Part shown: positions 54,226 through 63,718 of the stretch, piece after piece
Layout of the letters: every line of letters begins with the position of its first letter
Position numbering within the stretch: position 1 is the first letter of the stretch
Assembly: GCF_030651185.1 (NCBI RefSeq)
Contig: NZ_JAUSCJ010000013.1
Coordinates: forward strand, 62,001-126,000
Length of the DNA stretch: 64,000 nucleotides
Reading direction: 5' to 3'
Source: Phenylobacterium sp.
GTDB taxonomy: Bacteria > Pseudomonadota > Alphaproteobacteria > Caulobacterales > Caulobacteraceae
The notes under the pieces: generated by a model
What the model was told of the DNA's origin: nothing
What the model saw: the letters and a program-made list of their open reading frames with translations, nothing else
The model's database searches: none
Translations under genes and position numbers: made by a program

Positions 54226-55492
54226 ACCGCGCCTCCAGCGCGAACAGGGCCGCCAGGATGCAGCCGGCCGAAATGCCGGTGATCAGGTCCCGCGCCAGGG
54301 TCAGGCCAAAGGTGGCCAGCAGCACCGCGGCCGTCCGCCAGGACACCGAGACCAGCCGGGCGAACTCCGCCCTCTCGGCCATGTTCCACCCCACCACCAC
54401 CAGCATGCCGGCCAGGGCCGCCAGGGGCACATAGGCCGCCAGCGGCGCGGCCAGCATCATGAAGCCCAGCAGGAACAGGCTGTGCAGCATGCCCGCCACC
54501 GGCCCCCTGGCCCCGGCCCGTACATTGGTGGCGGTGCGCGCGATGGTGCCGGTGACGCAGATGCCGCCGAACAGGGCTGCGCCCATATTGCCGACACCCT
54601 GGGCCACCAGTTCGATATTGGACCGGTGCTGGTGGCCGCTCATGCCATCGGCGACCTTGGCCGAGAGCAGGCTCTCGATGCCCCCCAGCAGGGTGAAAGC
54701 CGCCGCCACCGGCATCACCGCCCACAGCTTGTCCAGCGTCATCGCTGGCAGATGGGGCATGGGCAGGCCGCTGGGGATCCCGCCGAACCGGCTGCCGATG
54801 GTTTCCACATCCAGGTGCAGGAGGGCCGCCGCCAGGGTGGCGATCACCACTCCGATCAGCAGGGCCGGCCAGGCGGGCCGCCAGCGGCGGACGGCGAAGG
54901 CGATGGCGATGCAGGCCACCCCCACCGCCAGGGCCTCGGCGTTGGTGCTCGGCAGGGCCTGGACGAGGGCGAGGACCTTGGGCCCGAACTCTCCCGGCTC
55001 GGCGCCGGGCAGCCGCAGGCCGAACAGGTCCTTGAGCTGGCTGGCGGTGATGACCGCGGCGATGGCGGTGGTGAAGCCCACCGTGACGGCGTGGGGCACG
55101 TAGCGGATCAGGGCGCCCAGGCGCAGGAGCCCGCCAAGCGTCAGCATCAGGCCCGACAGGAAGGTGGCCAGGATCAGGCCGTCGATCCCATGCAGGGCCA
55201 CCGTGGCCGCCACCAGGACGATGAAGGCGCCGGCCGGACCGCCGATCTGATAGCGGCTGCCGCCCAGGGCCGAAACCAGGAACCCGCCCACAATGGCGCT
55301 GTAGAGGCCCCGGTCCGGCGATACGCCCGAAGCGATGGCGATGCCCATGGAGAGCGGCAGGGCGACGATGGCCACCGTAAGGCCTGCCACGGCGTCGGCC
55401 CGCAGGTCCTTCAGGCCGTACCCCTCGGCGAAGATGGTGGCCAGCTTGGGGGTGAAGACGCCCGTGAACCGCGGCTGCGCTGCTTGCGTCAT
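54206..55492 (-). CDS. SulP-family anion transporter lacking a STAS domain
   Basis: 428 aa from ATG 55492. SulP membrane part complete: AVAGLTVAIVALPLSMGIAI (span 1-2), GLYSAIVGGFLVSALGGSRY, QIGGPAGAFIVLVAATV, and spans to ARDLITGISAGCILAALFAL. It stops after the last span, where most SulP proteins have an 80-100 residue cytoplasmic STAS domain. Probably sulfate, bicarbonate or dicarboxylate uptake in the inner membrane. cysD/cysN lie 7 kb away, which is only a loose hint for sulfate. Confidence 0.9.
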   Translation of the reverse strand: MTQAAQPRFTGVFTPKLATIFAEGYGLKDLRADAVAGLTVAIVALPLSMGIAIASGVSPDRGLYSAIVGGFLVSALGGSRYQIGGPAGAFIVLVAATVALHGIDGLILATFLSGLMLTLGGLLRLGALIRYVPHAVTVGFTTAIAAVITASQLKDLFGLRLPGAEPGEFGPKVLALVQALPSTNAEALAVGVACIAIAFAVRRWRPAWPALLIGVVIATLAAALLHLDVETIGSRFGGIPSGLPMPHLPAMTLDKLWAVMPVAAAFTLLGGIESLLSAKVADGMSGHQHRSNIELVAQGVGNMGAALFGGICVTGTIARTATNVRAGARGPVAGMLHSLFLLGFMMLAAPLAAYVPLAALAGMLVVVGWNMAERAEFARLVSVSWRTAAVLLATFGLTLARDLITGISAGCILAALFALEARFRTRRA

Positions 55493-55589
55493 GTCAGTTC
55501 CCAGACTCTCCCAGGCGGGATGCGCGGGGCTGAAGGATACCCCAACCGCCGGACGCGCGCCTTGCGGCAGATCAAGCGCGGCCCCGACC

Positions 55590-56018
55590 CTATCGCGGTG
55601 TGATGTTCCGCAGCTTGCCCTTGGGCGCCTTCTTCCGGCCGCCCCAGCCCAGCGGCATCTCCGCCGGGCCATGCCGCTTCTCAATGTCCTTCTGCAGGGC
55701 CTTGGCCGCCATCAGGTGGGCGGGGAACAGGGTGTCGATGGCCCAGCCCGCGATCGGCACGGTGGACGACACCGAGTCCGCCGCCAGATAGGCGCCCATC
55801 CGCAGCAAGGTGGCCAGCGAGGCGCCGCCGGTGACGCCGGAGAGGATCAGGAGGCCGCCGGCCGCCAGGCTGTAGGCGGTCCCCAGGCCCGGCACCCAGG
55901 CCAGCACCCCATCGAGACCGATCCCGAACGGACCGACCCCGATCAAGCGGTCCGACAGGCCCTTCACGCGCTCGGCGGCGCGCCAGGACTGGTGAGCTCG
56001 ATCTCGTGAAACCGCCAT
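55590..56018 (-). CDS. DUF4112 membrane protein
   Basis: 142 aa. DUF4112 pattern: LSDRLIGVGPFGIGLDGVLA, WVPGLGTAYSLAAGGLLILS and VPIAGWAIDTLFPAHL, with two or three membrane segments and a basic C-terminus. Paralogue of the next gene (shared IGPFG.GLDG...PG.G..YSL.AG). Function unknown. Confidence 0.85.
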   Translation of the reverse strand: MAVSRDRAHQSWRAAERVKGLSDRLIGVGPFGIGLDGVLAWVPGLGTAYSLAAGGLLILSGVTGGASLATLLRMGAYLAADSVSSTVPIAGWAIDTLFPAHLMAAKALQKDIEKRHGPAEMPLGWGGRKKAPKGKLRNITPR

Positions 56019-56053
56019 CCGCGCTCAACGCGCTCCTTTACGGAAAGCTGCAC

Positions 56054-56515
56054 CTAGCCCAGGAACACGACCCGGCGCTTTTCCTTGCCCGCGCGGATGC
56101 GCGACAGAACATCCTTGTATTCCGGACTGTTGGCGGCGTCTTTTCGCGTGCCCTCGAAGTAGATGGTGTCCTCCATGTGCTTGAGCAGCATGTCGGCCGA
56201 CCACTTGTGGCCGGTGAACAGGATGTCGGCGATTTTCCCAGCCACAGGGACTTCACCCACAAGCGTGTCGATGGCGATGATGGCGAACATCTGCAGCAGG
56301 ACGGTCGGCTCGGCCCGCGCCCGCACCCCGTCGAAGATCATGATGGCGCCGGCCCCCAGGCTGTAGAGGGCGCCGGCCCCGGGAATCCAGGTCAGCAGGC
56401 CGTCCAGACCCACGCCGAACGGCCCGATCCCCACGACGTTGTCGGAAAGCTTCTTCGTCCGCTCGATGCTGTTGCGGATGTTGTGCAGGTCGATGTGCGA
56501 CTGCGCGAAAAGCAT
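56054..56515 (-). CDS. DUF4112 membrane protein (paralogue)
   Basis: 153 aa from 56515. Contains LSDNVVGIGPFGVGLDGLLT, WIPGAGALYSLGAGAIMIFD and VPVAGKIADILFTGHKWSAD. The gap to the sister gene is 35 bases on the same strand. The tandem arose by duplication and the pair may work as a heteromer. Confidence 0.85.
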   Translation of the reverse strand: MLFAQSHIDLHNIRNSIERTKKLSDNVVGIGPFGVGLDGLLTWIPGAGALYSLGAGAIMIFDGVRARAEPTVLLQMFAIIAIDTLVGEVPVAGKIADILFTGHKWSADMLLKHMEDTIYFEGTRKDAANSPEYKDVLSRIRAGKEKRRVVFLG

Positions 56516-56678
56516 TCACCGCTCCTAGGGACTAGACCGGATCACTGTGCCGCATGCGGGCCCCGCCTCAAAGCCCGCGCGGGGTGTTTTCGCCCAACAG
56601 GCTAAACCAGGGGCGGCCTTTGCGCTTATCGCGGGAGGGCGCCTCCCGATGGCGCCCGTTTCACCCTATATTTGCACC

Positions 56679-57017
56679 ATGGCCAAGAACGAACCGCCTC
56701 TGCTGATCGTCACCACCCATTTCATCGAGGGCCGTCCCGTGCGTCAGCATCTGGGCATGGTGTCGTCCCAGGCCATCCTGGGGGCCAATGTGGTGCTGGA
56801 CCTGATGAACGCGATCCGCGACTTCATCGGCGGCCGCTCCAAGGGCTATGAACGCGTCCTGGCCCAGGCCCGCGCCGAGGCGCTGAAGAACCTGGAGGCC
56901 GAGGCCCGCGCCCTGGGCGCCAACGCCATCGTCGGCGTCGACCTCGACTACAACACCGTCGGCCCCAACGGTTCGATGCTGATGGTCTCGGTCAACGGCT
57001 CGGCGGTGATTTTGTAG
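56679..57017 (+). CDS. YbjQ/UPF0145 family protein
   Basis: 112 aa from ATG 56679. PLLIVTTHFIEGRPVRQHLG, MNAIRDFIGGRSKGYERVLA and EARALGANAIVGVDLDYNTV are the YbjQ family signature. Forms a ring-like oligomer in homologues; function unknown, linked to envelope stress. Confidence 0.9.
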   Translation: MAKNEPPLLIVTTHFIEGRPVRQHLGMVSSQAILGANVVLDLMNAIRDFIGGRSKGYERVLAQARAEALKNLEAEARALGANAIVGVDLDYNTVGPNGSMLMVSVNGSAVIL

Positions 57018-57077
57018 CGAGGCCCTTCTCCCCTTTGGGGGGCCTGGGTTCGCTGACCTCGCCGAAACCCCCATCAC

Positions 57078-57170
57078 GTCATCCCGGCCGCAGCGAAGCG
57101 GAGAGCCGGGACCCAGGAGCCCGGCCCCGTCACCTGGGTCGCGGATCGCCTATCGGCGTCCGGGATGACG
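57078..57170. repeat. Palindromic CGTCATCCCGG repeat, copy 1
   Basis: The outer ends CGTCATCCCGG...CCGGGATGACG form an imperfect palindrome around GAGCCGGGACCCAG segments. The same sequence in opposite orientation lies at 60429-60525. Located between the YbjQ gene and the 3' end of tipN. Confidence 0.85.
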
Positions 57171-57222
57171 GAGTTGTGGTTCTGAGAGCGGAGCGCGACC
57201 CCGCATGGGGAGAGGGAAAGGC

Positions 57223-59838
57223 TTAGACCAGATCCCCGGCCGCGGCGTCGAACAGCAGGTAGGTGCGGCCGGCGTCGCTGGCCAGCAGTTGCCCCACCTC
57301 GAAGCCCTGAGGGTCGCGGGCCGCGGCGTCGTCCAGCATGTCCTGGAAGCCGTTGAGATAGGTCACCACCTGGCGGCGCAGGGTTTCGTCGGTGAACAGG
57401 CGGCGCGCCAGACGCCGCGTGGCGGCCGGCGCCAGCTTGCGGACCACCTCACGGGCGCCGTCGACATCCTCCACCTGGATGGCGGCGCTGATCTCGTCGA
57501 TGCGGCCCCGGGGCAGCAGGGCGACGGGATCGATCCCCATGGCCGCGACCTCGGCGGCCAACACCTGTTCCAGGCCGGGTTTGCGGGCCGGACCGCCCTC
57601 GTCGATGGAGGACAGCAGGTCCTTCCAGGTCCATTCGTCCGCCGCATCCTCGACGGCCGGGGCGGGCTCACGCGCGGCCGGCGGACGGCCGGCGGCCTGT
57701 TCGAAGACGTTGGAGAATTCTTCGTCCGTCGCGGTCGGGGTCAGGCGCAGCCGACGCCGGGCGGGCGGCTCCGGCTCCGGCAGGGGCTCGGGGGCGCGCG
57801 ACCGGAGAGCGGCGGGCTCGACCGGCAGGGTCAGCTCCAGGGCCTCGTCGTCCTCATCGTCCTCGATGTCGGCGAACAGGGTCTCCGGGTCGGGCTCGGG
57901 CTCCCGGCGGCGGCTTGAGCGCGGCGGCGGCGGGGCGGTGATGCGTTCGCGCATCTGGGCCGGCTGGGGCGGAGCCACGCTGCCGGCGCCGCCGGCCACC
58001 GTGCCCATCAGCCGCACGGCCTCGCTGAGCATCTCGTAATTGCGGCGCACGCGCTCCTGGAAGGCCGCGTCGATGGCCTGGGTCTCGTCGGAGGTGCGGC
58101 GCGCCTGCTCCATCAGGTCATCGATGCTGTCGGCCACGGCCTGCCGCACCTCCTCGGCCTGACCGCGGGCGGCGGCCGGCAGGCGGGTGGCGCGGGCCTC
58201 GATGTCGGCCATCATGCCGGCCAATTCGTCCAGGGTGGCGCGGGCGGCGACCGCCCCCTCCTCCAGCTTGCGCGCGGTGGCGGCGCCGGCCTGTTCGACC
58301 ATCTGGGCGGAGCGTTCGATCAGGTCGCGGGCCTCGGCCAGACGCTGTTCGAAGACCTGGTTGGCCTTCTGGCCGGCGCTGAAGGCCGCCTCGGAAAGCT
58401 GGTCCACCTGCTCGCGGGCGGTGATGGCATGGGCCTCGGCGGCCTTGCGGGTCTCCTCGGCCGCCTGCCCCAGGCCCTCGATCGAGGCCCGGGTCTGTTC
58501 CTCCAGCTTGCGGCGCTCCTCGGCGGCGGCCTGGGAGACCGCCTCCATGGAGTGCAGGGTCGACTGGCCGAACTCATCGCGCTCGGCCTTGGCCGACTCC
58601 GCCAGCTCCCGGAACTGCTCGGCGGCCTCGGCGATCAGCTCGCGCAGGGCCTCGCCGCCCTTGACGGCGCGGTCGCCCATCTCGGCGGTGGACAGCCTCG
58701 CCTGGCTGATGAACTCCGACAGCTGGGCCGCGTGGGTCTCCGACTGGGCTCCGAAAGCCTCCTGGTCGGCCCGCAGGGCGTGGGCCACGGTGACCAGGCC
58801 GGCGCGCTGTTCGGTCAGGCCCTGTTCGACGCCGCGGATCTGGTCGCTGACCCCGACCCCGGCGGTCTCCAGGCGGGAGATGTGGCGCGTCAGGTCCTCC
58901 CCGGCGGTGCGGGCGGCGTCGCTGGCCTCCCCGGCCGCGGCGGCCAGGTCGGCGGCGCGGGCGGCCAGCGCGGCCTCGGCCTCGCGAAGTTGGGTCTCGG
59001 CGAGATCCGACGCCTCGGCCACCATGCGGGCCTGCTTGGTGATCGCGTCGGCCACGGCGCCGGCCTGGGCGTCCAGGGCCTGGGTCAGGCTCAGCATCTG
59101 GGTGCGCTCCTGGCCGAGCACGCCGGTCAGCTCGCCGGCGGAGCGGGCGCTGGTGGAGGTGGCCTCGATCAGGTGTTCACTTTCCGAGGCCAGGGCCTGG
59201 CGCAGGGCCAGCAGGGTCTCCCGGGCTTCGTCGGCGGCGGTTCCGGCCCGGACGATCTCCTCGCGCACCGCCTGGACCACGTCGCTGGCCCTCGCACCGG
59301 CGGACATGGCGGGGCTGACCATCTCATCAGCCAGTTGCTTGGCGCGGCGGGCCTCGGCGCCCAGCTTCTGACCCTGGCGGATCATGTAGGCCGCGATCCA
59401 GACAAAGGCCGCGGGCCCGACGGCCATGGCCGCCAGCACTGTCAGCGCGAAGGGGTCGAAATCAAAGGGCGACACGGCCCGACGATAGCCGAAAGCAAAG
59501 GCGATGGGCGCCAGGGCCCACAGGACCGAGACCACCAGGGCGGCCAGATAGATGGGCCAGGGCGACGGCAGGTCGGCGCGGATCGTCCGGGCCGGCGCAG
59601 GCTCGGGACGCGGCGCGGGAATCTGCACGTTGGCGGGGGTGAGGTCGGCGACGGGCGGGATCGGCGACAGCGGCGCCGAGCCCTGCGGCTCGGCCTCCGG
59701 GGCGGTGATTGGAGGCACGGCGGCGGCAAGATCAAGGTCAGGGCTGGCCTCAGGCGCGGCGGCGCTCAGGCGCTGTGTGGCGTCCTCGTCGGTCAGGCTC
59801 TGGAAATCTACCGGCGGATGCCGCTTCTTGATCTTCAT
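57223..59838 (-). CDS. tipN: TipN-like polar membrane protein with long coiled coil
   Basis: 871 aa. A disordered, Pro/Ala-rich N-terminus (1-90) is followed by two membrane spans (about 95-117 and 130-152), then an Ala/Glu/Gln-rich coiled coil of some 450 residues (about 160-620), an acidic/proline-rich linker (630-720) and a helical C-terminal domain (720-871, EWTWKDLLSSIDEGGPARKP, LARRLFTDETLRRQVVTYLN). This layout and length correspond to TipN of Caulobacter, which marks the new pole and directs polarity, flagellum placement and ParA-driven segregation. The sequence identity cannot be measured here. Confidence 0.75.
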   Translation of the reverse strand: MKIKKRHPPVDFQSLTDEDATQRLSAAAPEASPDLDLAAAVPPITAPEAEPQGSAPLSPIPPVADLTPANVQIPAPRPEPAPARTIRADLPSPWPIYLAALVVSVLWALAPIAFAFGYRRAVSPFDFDPFALTVLAAMAVGPAAFVWIAAYMIRQGQKLGAEARRAKQLADEMVSPAMSAGARASDVVQAVREEIVRAGTAADEARETLLALRQALASESEHLIEATSTSARSAGELTGVLGQERTQMLSLTQALDAQAGAVADAITKQARMVAEASDLAETQLREAEAALAARAADLAAAAGEASDAARTAGEDLTRHISRLETAGVGVSDQIRGVEQGLTEQRAGLVTVAHALRADQEAFGAQSETHAAQLSEFISQARLSTAEMGDRAVKGGEALRELIAEAAEQFRELAESAKAERDEFGQSTLHSMEAVSQAAAEERRKLEEQTRASIEGLGQAAEETRKAAEAHAITAREQVDQLSEAAFSAGQKANQVFEQRLAEARDLIERSAQMVEQAGAATARKLEEGAVAARATLDELAGMMADIEARATRLPAAARGQAEEVRQAVADSIDDLMEQARRTSDETQAIDAAFQERVRRNYEMLSEAVRLMGTVAGGAGSVAPPQPAQMRERITAPPPPRSSRRREPEPDPETLFADIEDDEDDEALELTLPVEPAALRSRAPEPLPEPEPPARRRLRLTPTATDEEFSNVFEQAAGRPPAAREPAPAVEDAADEWTWKDLLSSIDEGGPARKPGLEQVLAAEVAAMGIDPVALLPRGRIDEISAAIQVEDVDGAREVVRKLAPAATRRLARRLFTDETLRRQVVTYLNGFQDMLDDAAARDPQGFEVGQLLASDAGRTYLLFDAAAGDLV

Positions 59839-60013
59839 TCGCGGCCTGTCTCAAGCGCCTTCAACCCGCGACCGGGCCGGCGCGAAACTCCGCGCGGCCC
59901 GAAATTCGCGCCCCAACCGAAAGGATTACCGGCGAACAGGGCGCGCGGAAAGCGTCATTGGACGGAATCAGGCCCGTTGAAGACCGATTGTCGCGGAGTC
60001 CCAAAATGGGGCG

Positions 60014-60241
60014 TCAGGTTTTGACGACCTGGGCCTTCTGGGTGGGGCAGTCCGACGCCTTCTGGACCCGCTCCAGCACCTTCACGGCGGCGCGCCGGGG
60101 CGCGGCGGTGCGGGCGATGGTGCGTTCGGCGGGGATGGGGTGCTCGATCTTCGGAGACTCGATGGCCACCCCGAAGTGCGAGTAGGCGACAGCGGAGGAA
60201 TGAACCACCACGGCCGCAACGATTTCGGTCAATGTCTGCAC
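60014..60241 (-). CDS. Small protein upstream of tipN
   Basis: 75 aa if started at GTG 60241, eight bases after a strong GGGGAGG. A hydrophobic N-terminus (TEIVAAVVVHSSAVAYSHFG) is followed by a basic, Ala-rich tail ending CPTQKAQVVKT. No known family. The gap to tipN is 175 bases. Could be a small membrane-associated protein. Confidence 0.5.
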   Translation of the reverse strand: MQTLTEIVAAVVVHSSAVAYSHFGVAIESPKIEHPIPAERTIARTAAPRRAAVKVLERVQKASDCPTQKAQVVKT

Positions 60242-60428
60242 GTCGAACACCTCCCCGAGCCCGATGCGATTCCGTCTATCGCCGATATACGGCAAGCGCC
60301 GCCGTGGTGCGACGCCATGTAACGTGAAATTTTCGTCATGTAACAGGGAGGCGGGGCGGATCGGCCCTGAAACCTGGGGATTGAGGCGACAGATGTGCCG
60401 GCAACCCTCATCTCTCCGAACAATCCTC

Positions 60429-60525
60429 CGTCATCCCGGACGGCCGATAGGCCGATCCGGGACCCAGGGGCGGCAGGCTGGCCCCCTGGGTCCCGGCTCT
60501 CCGCTTCGCTGCGGCCGGGATGACG
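60429..60525. repeat. Palindromic CGTCATCCCGG repeat, copy 2 (inverted)
   Basis: Reverse complement matches 57078-57170 closely, including GCAGCGAAGCGGAGAGCCGG and GGATCGGCCTATCGGCCGTC-type segments. It lies downstream of ogt. Together the copies bracket tipN. Confidence 0.85.
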
Positions 60526-60545
60526 TCGTGGGTATTCCGGACACC

Positions 60546-61085
60546 TCACGCCGCCGCCGCGTCCTTGAACGCCGCGCCCTCGTGGGAGAGCAGCCACTTC
60601 TTGCGGGGCAAGCCGCCGCCGTAGCCGGTCAGCGACCCGTTCGCGCCGATCACCCGGTGGCAGGGCACCACGATGGCCACCGGGTTGGAGCCGTTGGCCA
60701 GGCCCACGGCGCGCATGGCGCTGGGCTTGCCGATCCGCTCGGCCAGGCCCTTGTAGCTGAGGGTCTGCCCGGCCGGGATGGTGCAGAGCGCGTCCCAGAC
60801 CTGGCGCTGGAAGGCCGTGCCGTTGGTGGCCCAGGCGACGCCGTCGAAGGCGGCGAGATCCCCCTCGAAATAGCGGGTCACCGCCGCCCGCAGGGCCTCG
60901 GGCGCGCGGCCGGGGGTGAGGTCCATGCCGGGATAGTGGCGGCCCATAAGCCGGCGCATGCGGGCTTCGTAGTCGGCGAAGTCGAAGGCGCGCAGGACGC
61001 CCGCCTCATCAACGACGATCAGGGCCACGCCGACCGGGGTCTCCACGCGGTCGAGGATCAGGGCGTCAGGCAGCGACTTGGTCAT
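60546..61085 (-). CDS. ogt: Methylated-DNA--protein-cysteine methyltransferase
   Basis: 179 aa from ATG 61085. Active-site PCHRV with Cys142, preceded by the recognition helix TAFQRQVWDALCTIPAGQTL, SYKGLAERIGKPSAMRAVGL. A suicide enzyme that moves alkyl groups from O6-guanine to its cysteine. Its start lies within the last 20 bases of the Ada-AlkA fusion gene, so the two repair genes are co-expressed. Confidence 0.95.
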   Translation of the reverse strand: MTKSLPDALILDRVETPVGVALIVVDEAGVLRAFDFADYEARMRRLMGRHYPGMDLTPGRAPEALRAAVTRYFEGDLAAFDGVAWATNGTAFQRQVWDALCTIPAGQTLSYKGLAERIGKPSAMRAVGLANGSNPVAIVVPCHRVIGANGSLTGYGGGLPRKKWLLSHEGAAFKDAAAA

Positions 61086-62577
61086 GGGTCTTGTCCTTGG
61101 TGATCTTGGGATCAAGCGCCGCGTCGGACGCCCAGAGATGGGAGGCGGCATAGGCGCGCCAGGGACGCCAGCGTTCGGCGCGGGTCAGCAGTTCGGCCGG
61201 CGTCGGCCTCTGTCCGGTTTCATCCTCGAGCGCGCGGAGCAGGCCGAGGTCGGCGTGGGGGAAGGCGTCGGGTTCCCGCAGAGCCCGCATGGCGATGTAT
61301 TGCGCCGTCCACTCCCCGATGCCCGGCAGGGCGCGAAGTTGGGCCACGGCCGCCTCCAGGCTGCGCTTGATGCCGAACAGGTCGGGATCGGCGGCGGCGG
61401 CCTCGGCCAGGGAGACCAGCGACCGTCCCCGAGCCCGAGGCATGCCGAGCGCCTCCACATCGGCCTGGGCCAGTTGATCCGGCGTCGGGAACAGGTGGGT
61501 GAGGCCCAGCGTATTGGCGGCCTCGTCCTGGATCGGGGCGCCATAGGCCGCCGTGATCTTGCCGGCCAGATTGCGGGCCGCCACCACGGAGATCTGCTGA
61601 CCCAGCACCGCGCGGACCGCAAGCTCGAAGCCATCCCAGGCGCCCGGCGCGCGCAGCCCCGGCCGCCGGGCCACCAGGGCGGCCAGTTCCGGGTCCTCCG
61701 ACAGGTGTCCGTTGATCAGGGCCGGGTCGGCCGCGAGGTCGAACACCCGGCGCAGCTTGGCGATGACGGCGGGCCAGGCCTGGACCTTCGGGAAGCGCAG
61801 GGTGACCTCCAGCCAGTCGCCGCTCCCCTGCCCCACGATCACCAGGCCATGGGCGTCGCCCACCTGCAGCAGGCGGGCGTAGCGACGGCCGATCACGGTC
61901 TCGACGCCGGGAATGGCGCGCAGGGTCCAGAAGGCCAGCATGGCGTCCCAGTCATAGGGCGCGCGGTACGGCAGCCGGATCGTGGTCCCCGCGCCGTCGC
62001 TGGCGGCGACATCGGCGCCGCCGGAGCGCCGCAGGGCGCCGGGCGGGCGGTCGAACAGTTGCTGGAAGGTCTCGTTGAACCGCCGCACGCTGCCGAACCC
62101 CGACGCCATCGCCACCTCGGCCATCGGCAGGCGGGTCTGGTGGATCAGTTGCTTGGCCAGCAGCACCCGGCGGGTCTGGGCCACCGCCACCGGCGAGGCG
62201 CCCAGGTGCTGGCGGAACAGCCGCCGAAGCTGGCGCTCCCCCACCCCGAGCCGCTCGGCCAGGCCGTCCACATCGCCCTCGTCCAGCGCCCCCTGCTCGA
62301 TCAGCGAGAGCGCCCGCGACACGGTGTTGGAGGTGCCCTTCCAGGAGCCGAGATCGGGAGACGTCTCCGGACGGCAGCGCAGGCAGGGCCGGAAGCCGGC
62401 GTCTTGCGCGGCGGCCGCGGAGGGGTAGAAGGCGATGTTCTCGCGCTTGGGCGTGCGGGCGGGGCAGACCGGACGGCAATAGATGCCGGTGGTTTTCACC
62501 GCGCCGAAGATGCGGCCGTCGAAACGGGCGTCTCGCATCGAGAAGGCGCGATAGCAGGCGTCGTCGTTCATATCCAT
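61066..62577 (-). CDS. Ada-AlkA fusion: methyl-responsive regulator with 3-methyladenine glycosylase
   Basis: 503 aa. Order: Ada zinc domain (5-75; Cys34, Cys38, Cys65, Cys68), AraC-type helix-turn-helix (about 85-180; VGERQLRRLFRQHLGASP), AlkA N-terminal domain (200-290), HhH-GPD glycosylase (300-480; LRALPGIGEWTAQYIAMRAL, catalytic-type Asp443 in PHADLG). The O6-MeG transferase domain of E. coli Ada is missing and supplied by the neighbouring ogt. The zinc domain senses methyl phosphotriesters and activates the regulon, probably including itself. Confidence 0.94.
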   Translation of the reverse strand: MDMNDDACYRAFSMRDARFDGRIFGAVKTTGIYCRPVCPARTPKRENIAFYPSAAAAQDAGFRPCLRCRPETSPDLGSWKGTSNTVSRALSLIEQGALDEGDVDGLAERLGVGERQLRRLFRQHLGASPVAVAQTRRVLLAKQLIHQTRLPMAEVAMASGFGSVRRFNETFQQLFDRPPGALRRSGGADVAASDGAGTTIRLPYRAPYDWDAMLAFWTLRAIPGVETVIGRRYARLLQVGDAHGLVIVGQGSGDWLEVTLRFPKVQAWPAVIAKLRRVFDLAADPALINGHLSEDPELAALVARRPGLRAPGAWDGFELAVRAVLGQQISVVAARNLAGKITAAYGAPIQDEAANTLGLTHLFPTPDQLAQADVEALGMPRARGRSLVSLAEAAAADPDLFGIKRSLEAAVAQLRALPGIGEWTAQYIAMRALREPDAFPHADLGLLRALEDETGQRPTPAELLTRAERWRPWRAYAASHLWASDAALDPKITKDKTHDQVAA

Positions 62578-62779
62578 GAGCTGATAGTCTGCCGCTCACG
62601 GGATGAAGTCTCGCGGTTTTCGGACATCGCCCCCAGGTCGGTGGCGGTTTTCGGACACCGAAGGCGCTGGCCCTTTCCTCGACGCGCTGTCAGGAATTCT
62701 CTGTCGTAACCCAGGCGGGGCTCTCGTAAGTCACCCGCCTGGCCAAGGTCTGGCCGATGTTGAACTGCAAGGTTTCCTG

Positions 62780-63718
62780 ATGGCGGTCGCCGCTCTCGCA
62801 TCCAAGCCGGGGATCTCCCCGGCCACCCTCACCCACCTCCAGCGCCTGGAGGCCGAGAGCATCCACATCTTCCGGGAGGTGGTGGCCGAGTGTGAGAACC
62901 CGGTGATGCTCTATTCGGTGGGCAAGGATAGCGCGGTGATGCTGCGCCTGGCGCAGAAGGCCTTCTTCCCCGGCAAGCTGCCCTTCCCGCTCCTGCACGT
63001 GGATACGACCTGGAAGTTCCAGGCCATGTACGAGATGCGCGCGCGGATGGCCGCCGAGCTGGGCGCCGACCTGCTGGTCTACCAGAACCCCGAAGCGCTC
63101 GAGCGGGGGATCAATCCCTTCGACCACGGCTCCCTGCATACCGACATGTGGAAGACCGAGGGCCTGAAGCAGGCGCTCGACAAGTACGGGTTCGACGCGG
63201 CCTTCGGCGGCGGCCGGCGCGACGAGGAGAAGAGCCGCGCCAAGGAGCGGGTGCTGTCCTTCCGCTCGGCCCAGCACCGCTGGGACCCCAAGAACCAGCG
63301 CCCCGAGCTCTGGCGCCTCTACAATACGCGCAAGGCGACGGGAGAGAACTTCCGCGCCTTCCCGATCTCCAACTGGACCGAGCTGGACATCTGGCAATAC
63401 ATCCACCTGGAGAACATCCCCATCGTGCCGCTCTACTTCTCCCAGGTGCGCCCGGTGGTGGAGCGCGACGGCATGCTGATCATGGTCGATGACGACCGCA
63501 TGCCCCTGCGCGACGGCGAGACCCCGATGATGAAGTCGGTGCGGTTCCGCACGCTCGGCTGCTACCCGCTCACCGGCGCCGTCGAGAGCACCGCGGCCAC
63601 CCTGCCGGCCATCATCCAGGAGATGCTGCTCACCACCACATCGGAGCGCCAGGGCCGGGCGATCGACCACGACCAGGCCGCCTCGATGGAGAAGAAGAAG
63701 CAGGAAGGATACTTCTGA
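62780..63718 (+). CDS. cysD: Sulfate adenylyltransferase subunit 2
   Basis: 312 aa from ATG 62780. It makes adenosine 5'-phosphosulfate with CysN. PP-loop [20 protein letters not shown], then [57 protein letters not shown]. The longer upstream frame (to 62603) is not homologous. The TGATG junction couples it to cysN. The 200-base region before it is shared with the divergent Ada-AlkA gene. Confidence 0.95.
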   Translation: MAVAALASKPGISPATLTHLQRLEAESIHIFREVVAECENPVMLYSVGKDSAVMLRLAQKAFFPGKLPFPLLHVDTTWKFQAMYEMRARMAAELGADLLVYQNPEALERGINPFDHGSLHTDMWKTEGLKQALDKYGFDAAFGGGRRDEEKSRAKERVLSFRSAQHRWDPKNQRPELWRLYNTRKATGENFRAFPISNWTELDIWQYIHLENIPIVPLYFSQVRPVVERDGMLIMVDDDRMPLRDGETPMMKSVRFRTLGCYPLTGAVESTAATLPAIIQEMLLTTTSERQGRAIDHDQAASMEKKKQEGYF

